Source: an uncultured archaeon
GTDB taxonomy: Archaea > Nanobdellota > Nanobdellia > Woesearchaeales > ARS49
DNA length: 7,653 nt
Assembly: GCA_902385765.1 (NCBI GenBank)
Contig: CABMGU010000068.1
Location: 1 to 7,653, forward strand
Direction: 5' to 3'
Below, one piece after another: positions 6,051 through 7,653 of this stretch (the stretch's first letter is position 1; the number at the start of each line of letters is the position of its first letter). The notes beneath the pieces were generated by a model, which saw nothing but the letters and a program-made list of their open reading frames with translations, did no database searches and was not told the DNA's origin. Made by a program: the position numbers and the translations under genes.

Positions 6051-6591
6051 TCGCTTCTCGTATAGCAGACCACAACATGCCCCGTCCATCATAATTCCAG
6101 TAAGTTATATCCTGCTCTATAAACAACCATTTCAAAATCTTCAGCAACATTTCAACAGACCAGCCACTCTTAAAAACAAGGGAATTGCCCTTCAAAACGT
6201 CGTCAGGATCCTCACAAAGCCAAACACGATTAATCAATTCAGCCAATTCCAGACATTTTTTTGAATCTTCTATATTCTTTCCTTTCAAATCAGCAAATAC
6301 ATCTTTATGGCTTGGCCTTCCATCTTTATCATCCTGAAATTTCTCCACCCAAACCTGAAAATCAATACCTTTATTCAAATGAGTCGGCCTGAACAAGAAA
6401 ACTCTCCGACCATCAGCCAAAGTTTCAACATAATAACGAAATCGAGTTACATGCTTAACGCCCTCTTTCCAGTAACCCCCTTTCTCTTCCAGGAACTTAA
6501 TTACGATAGCATCCCTTAACTCCTTCCTACCGCCACTTCGCAAAATAAAATTTATTGACTGCTCCTCGTAAACCTTTTCATCTTTAACCAT
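6037..6591 (-). CDS. Unknown 184-residue protein convergent with dam; possible restriction partner
   Basis: I do not recognise a named family. The protein is soluble and mixed alpha/beta, rich in charged and aromatic residues. Possibly conserved-looking stretches are FILRSGGRKELRDAI (15-29), GGYWKEGVKHVTRFRYY (38-54), FRPTHLNKGIDFQVWVE (67-83), VWLCEDPDDVL (123-133) and LKWLFIEQDITYWNYDGRGMLW (153-174). A loose PD-(D/E)xK reading is possible, with Asp77 in GIDF and DLK at 101-103, but the second part looks helical, so I do not rely on it. The ATG at 6589-6591 is preferred over a TTG three codons upstream because a TATA-like box lies about 27 bases away, as for a leaderless message. The tail-to-tail overlap with dam and its place in the same island suggest that it is the nuclease or another accessory of the methylase system. 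That is inference from context only. Confidence 0.7.
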   Translation of the reverse strand: MVKDEKVYEEQSINFILRSGGRKELRDAIVIKFLEEKGGYWKEGVKHVTRFRYYVETLADGRRVFLFRPTHLNKGIDFQVWVEKFQDDKDGRPSHKDVFADLKGKNIEDSKKCLELAELINRVWLCEDPDDVLKGNSLVFKSGWSVEMLLKILKWLFIEQDITYWNYDGRGMLWSAIREAIKPF

Positions 6592-6614
6592 TATTAGCAA
6601 CTAATAGAACACGA

Positions 6615-6622
6615 CTTAAAAA
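6615..6622 (-). promoter_or_regulatory. TATA box of the 184-residue gene
   Basis: The leftward strand reads TTTTTAAG about 27 bases before the ATG at 6591, with no Shine-Dalgarno sequence. This fits a leaderless transcript. The inverted repeat seen at the abrB promoter is absent here, so the two convergent units are probably not controlled by the same operator. Confidence 0.45.
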
Positions 6623-6656
6623 TATGACGCTGACGAATACTCATAAAGGCACAAAC

Positions 6657-6664
6657 TTTATAAA
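6657..6664 (+). promoter_or_regulatory. TATA box of the rpoE'-spt4 unit
   Basis: TTTATAAA preceded by CACAAAC. Expected transcription start is about 6683-6690, giving an unusually long leader of roughly 175 bases before the rpoE' ATG at 6863. A second, weaker box (GTTATATA, 6747-6754) lies in the loop of the hairpin at 6728-6778 and could give a leader of about 80 bases. Confidence 0.55.
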
Positions 6665-6695
6665 CCCCCTTCTTGTTTTTCGAGAATAGGATGAG

Positions 6696-6723
6696 ATAAC
6701 GGGGGTTCTTCAACAACCGTTAT
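6696..6723 (+). promoter_or_regulatory. First hairpin of the rpoE' leader
   Basis: ATAACGG (6696-6702) pairs exactly with CCGTTAT (6717-6723) around a 14-base loop, extended by a G-U pair. It lies at or just after the predicted transcript start. Its role is unknown. It is not a tRNA and no snoRNA-like box pair is visible. Confidence 0.4.
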
Positions 6724-6727
6724 TGAT

Positions 6728-6778
6728 GTGTCGGAAACTTGCCAAAGTTATATATTGGAACTCCAAGTTTCCGAGCAC
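6728..6778. repeat. TCGGAAA palindrome in the rpoE' leader
   Basis: TCGGAAACTTG (6731-6741) and CAAGTTTCCGA (6764-6774) form a perfect 11-base inverted repeat, extended by GTG/CAC around one bulged G. A smaller CCAA/TTGG stem (6742-6745 with 6755-6758) sits in the loop. The base of the stem, TCGGAAA/TTTCCGA, is the same as in two hairpins inside cca (2027-2067 and 2074-2094), and the flank after it (CCGAG then alternating purine-pyrimidine) is also similar. It is probably a member of one dispersed repeat family. Confidence 0.7.
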
Positions 6779-6780
6779 GC

Positions 6781-6852
6781 TCAAAAACCAACTGCATTTG
6801 GGTAACCGAATGCTCATAAGTCATGCCATCTGCTTAAGCAGGTGGTTTTTGA
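6781..6852 (+). ncRNA. Candidate structured leader RNA upstream of rpoE'
   Basis: A perfect 10-base closing stem pairs TCAAAAACCA (6781-6790) with TGGTTTTTGA (6843-6852). It encloses an 8-bp hairpin (6794-6801 with 6806-6813) capped by the GNRA tetraloop GUAA. A second hairpin, CCATCTGC (6826-6833) with GCAGGTGG (6838-6845), has a UUAA loop. The second hairpin shares three bases (6843-6845) with the closing stem, so two forms may compete. The structure ends two bases before the GGAG ribosome binding site (6854-6857) of rpoE'. The arrangement fits a cis-acting leader that controls translation, or a folded part of a mobile repeat. I do not recognise it as a known riboswitch, SRP RNA or RNase P RNA. 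Confidence 0.5.
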
Positions 6853-6862
6853 CGGAGACCAA

Positions 6863-7456
6863 ATGTTTTACAAAACAGAAGTAAACGACCACATAAGAGT
6901 ACCGCCAAGATTCTTTGAATTCGACGTAAACGAAGCAGTACTCAAAGCCGTCAAGCAAAAGTAAGACGGACTGATAGACCCGAACCTGGGAGTAGTCATA
7001 GACGTTGCAAGCATCAAAAAAATAGGAGAAGGCATCATAATACCAGGAGACGGAGCAAGCTACTACGACACGACATTTGAATTACTCGCATTCCAGCCAG
7101 AACTGCAGGAAATCATACCAGGCAAAATAAAAGACATAGCAGACTTCGGAGCATTCATAACACTCGGACCAATAGACGGAATGATACACATCTCACAAAC
7201 AATGGACGATTTCGTAAGCTTTGCAAAAGACAAGACATTAAGCGGAAGGGACTCAAAAAGAACACTAAGAGTAGGAGACGGCTGCAGAGCAAGAGTCATA
7301 GCGGTCTCGTTCAAAGATGTCACAAACCCGAAAATAGGACTCACAATGAGACAGCCAGGACTGGGAAAACTAGAATGGATAGCTGCAGAAGAAGCACCAG
7401 TCGCTGCGCAAAAAGAAGAAAAAACTGAAAAGAAAGCTAAGAAGGAGAAAAAATGA
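6863..7456 (+). pseudogene. rpoE1: RNA polymerase subunit E' (Rpo7) frame interrupted by TAA at codon 34
   Basis: Reading through one in-frame TAA (6962-6964), this is a 197-codon RpoE'/Rpo7. That subunit pairs with Rpo4 to form the stalk of archaeal RNA polymerase, binds emerging RNA and helps open promoters. The N-terminal tip domain runs from VNDHIRVPPRFF to about 80, with GEGIIIPGDGASYYDTTFE (55-73). The S1 RNA-binding domain follows: GKIKDIADFGAFITLGPIDGMIHISQ (87-112) through RVGDGCRARVIAVSF (136-150), ending in IGLTMRQPGLGKLEWI (158-173) and a Lys/Glu tail. Codon 34 is stop where relatives have Tyr, in K-Y-(D/E)-G. No frameshift is present, and no in-frame ATG, GTG or TTG precedes Met107, so restart cannot restore the tip domain. 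GGAG at 6854-6857 supports the start. This may be a base-call or assembly error, a true null, or readthrough. Confidence 0.85.
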
Positions 7457-7641
7457 GCAAGAAAAAAGCGTGCAAAAGATGCAAACTCTTCCTTGAAGGA
7501 GAAGAATGCCCGAACTGCAAGACAACACAATCAGTAACAAACTGGAAAGGACGAATATTCATCGTTGATTCAAAAAACAGCGACATAGCAAAAAAAATAG
7601 GTGTGGAAACAGACGGCGAATACGCAATAAAGGTGACATAA
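7453..7641 (+). CDS. spt4: Transcription elongation factor Spt4 (RpoE'')
   Basis: A 62-residue Spt4 homologue, the partner of Spt5 that clamps RNA polymerase and aids processive elongation. The zinc-binding set is complete: Cys7 and Cys10 (CKRC), then Cys19 and Cys22 (CPNC). The conserved core NWKGRIFIVDSKNSDIAKKIG (30-50) and the ending DGEYAIKV (54-61) match the family, and the length is normal. The ATG overlaps the rpoE' stop codon (ATGA), with AAGGAG five bases upstream of the start, so its translation is normally coupled to rpoE'. If rpoE' translation truly stops at codon 34, coupling would be weakened unless the local Shine-Dalgarno site suffices. Only 12 bases follow its stop before the window ends. 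Confidence 0.92.
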   Translation: MSKKKACKRCKLFLEGEECPNCKTTQSVTNWKGRIFIVDSKNSDIAKKIGVETDGEYAIKVT

Positions 7642-7653
7642 ATAGAACTGAAC

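Noticed and set aside
6685..6780. Possible box C/D guide RNA or K-turn around ATGAG ... TTGATG in the rpoE' leader
   Set aside because: A tandem G-A arrangement can be drawn beside the 6696-6723 stem, but no outer stem pairs and no proper C and D boxes are present.
6601..6862. tRNA, SRP RNA or RNase P RNA in the gene-free stretch
   Set aside because: No tRNA cloverleaf with a T-loop motif, and no conserved SRP or RNase P core sequences were found on either strand.
7063..7530. Leftward frame across rpoE' and spt4
   Set aside because: Phe/Ser-rich shadow of Lys/Glu-rich coding sequence, with no start signal; both rightward genes are clearly recognised.

Overview
This window is archaeal. It encodes an archaeal (class I) CCA-adding enzyme, a NurA nuclease, the RNA polymerase subunit E' / Spt4 pair and an Fcf1-like PIN protein. 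Promoters are TATA boxes about 25 bases ahead of often leaderless genes, and internal operon genes carry Shine-Dalgarno sites matching archaeal 16S rRNA. The small genes, compact spacing and style of the small membrane protein suggest a DPANN-like lineage, but this is an impression and not proof.

Layout. Positions 1-3359 hold a leftward set: CCA-adding enzyme, a small membrane exporter-family protein coupled to it by an ATGA overlap, NurA, and a four-helix membrane protein ending in a T-rich terminator. A 77-base divergent promoter region (3360-3436) separates it from a rightward pair: a CPA-type cation/proton antiporter overlapping a PIN-domain protein. From 4981 to about 6600 lies what looks like an inserted modification module. 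It has a 54-residue AbrB-type regulator and a Dam-like adenine methylase in one operon, and a convergent 184-residue protein of unknown function. From about 6650 to the right edge comes the transcription cluster: a long structured leader, rpoE' and spt4.

How they work together. In archaea the Fcf1-like PIN gene is often next to rpoE'-spt4; here the methylase module sits between them, which suggests insertion into an old neighbourhood. The module's promoter has a TATA box bracketed by a perfect 10-base inverted repeat, a likely operator for the AbrB protein, which would then act like the controller protein of a restriction-modification system.

Most notable points: (1) rpoE', normally a core transcription gene, has a single in-frame TAA at codon 34 where the family usually has Tyr, with the rest of the frame intact. 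(2) The last roughly 58 codons of the CCA-adding enzyme gene are made of nested palindromes that fold on paper as a closed cloverleaf, like a palindromic mobile element inserted inside a coding region. (3) A relative of the same TCGGAAA palindrome lies in the rpoE' leader, next to a three-stem structure with a GUAA tetraloop that ends at the rpoE' ribosome binding site.
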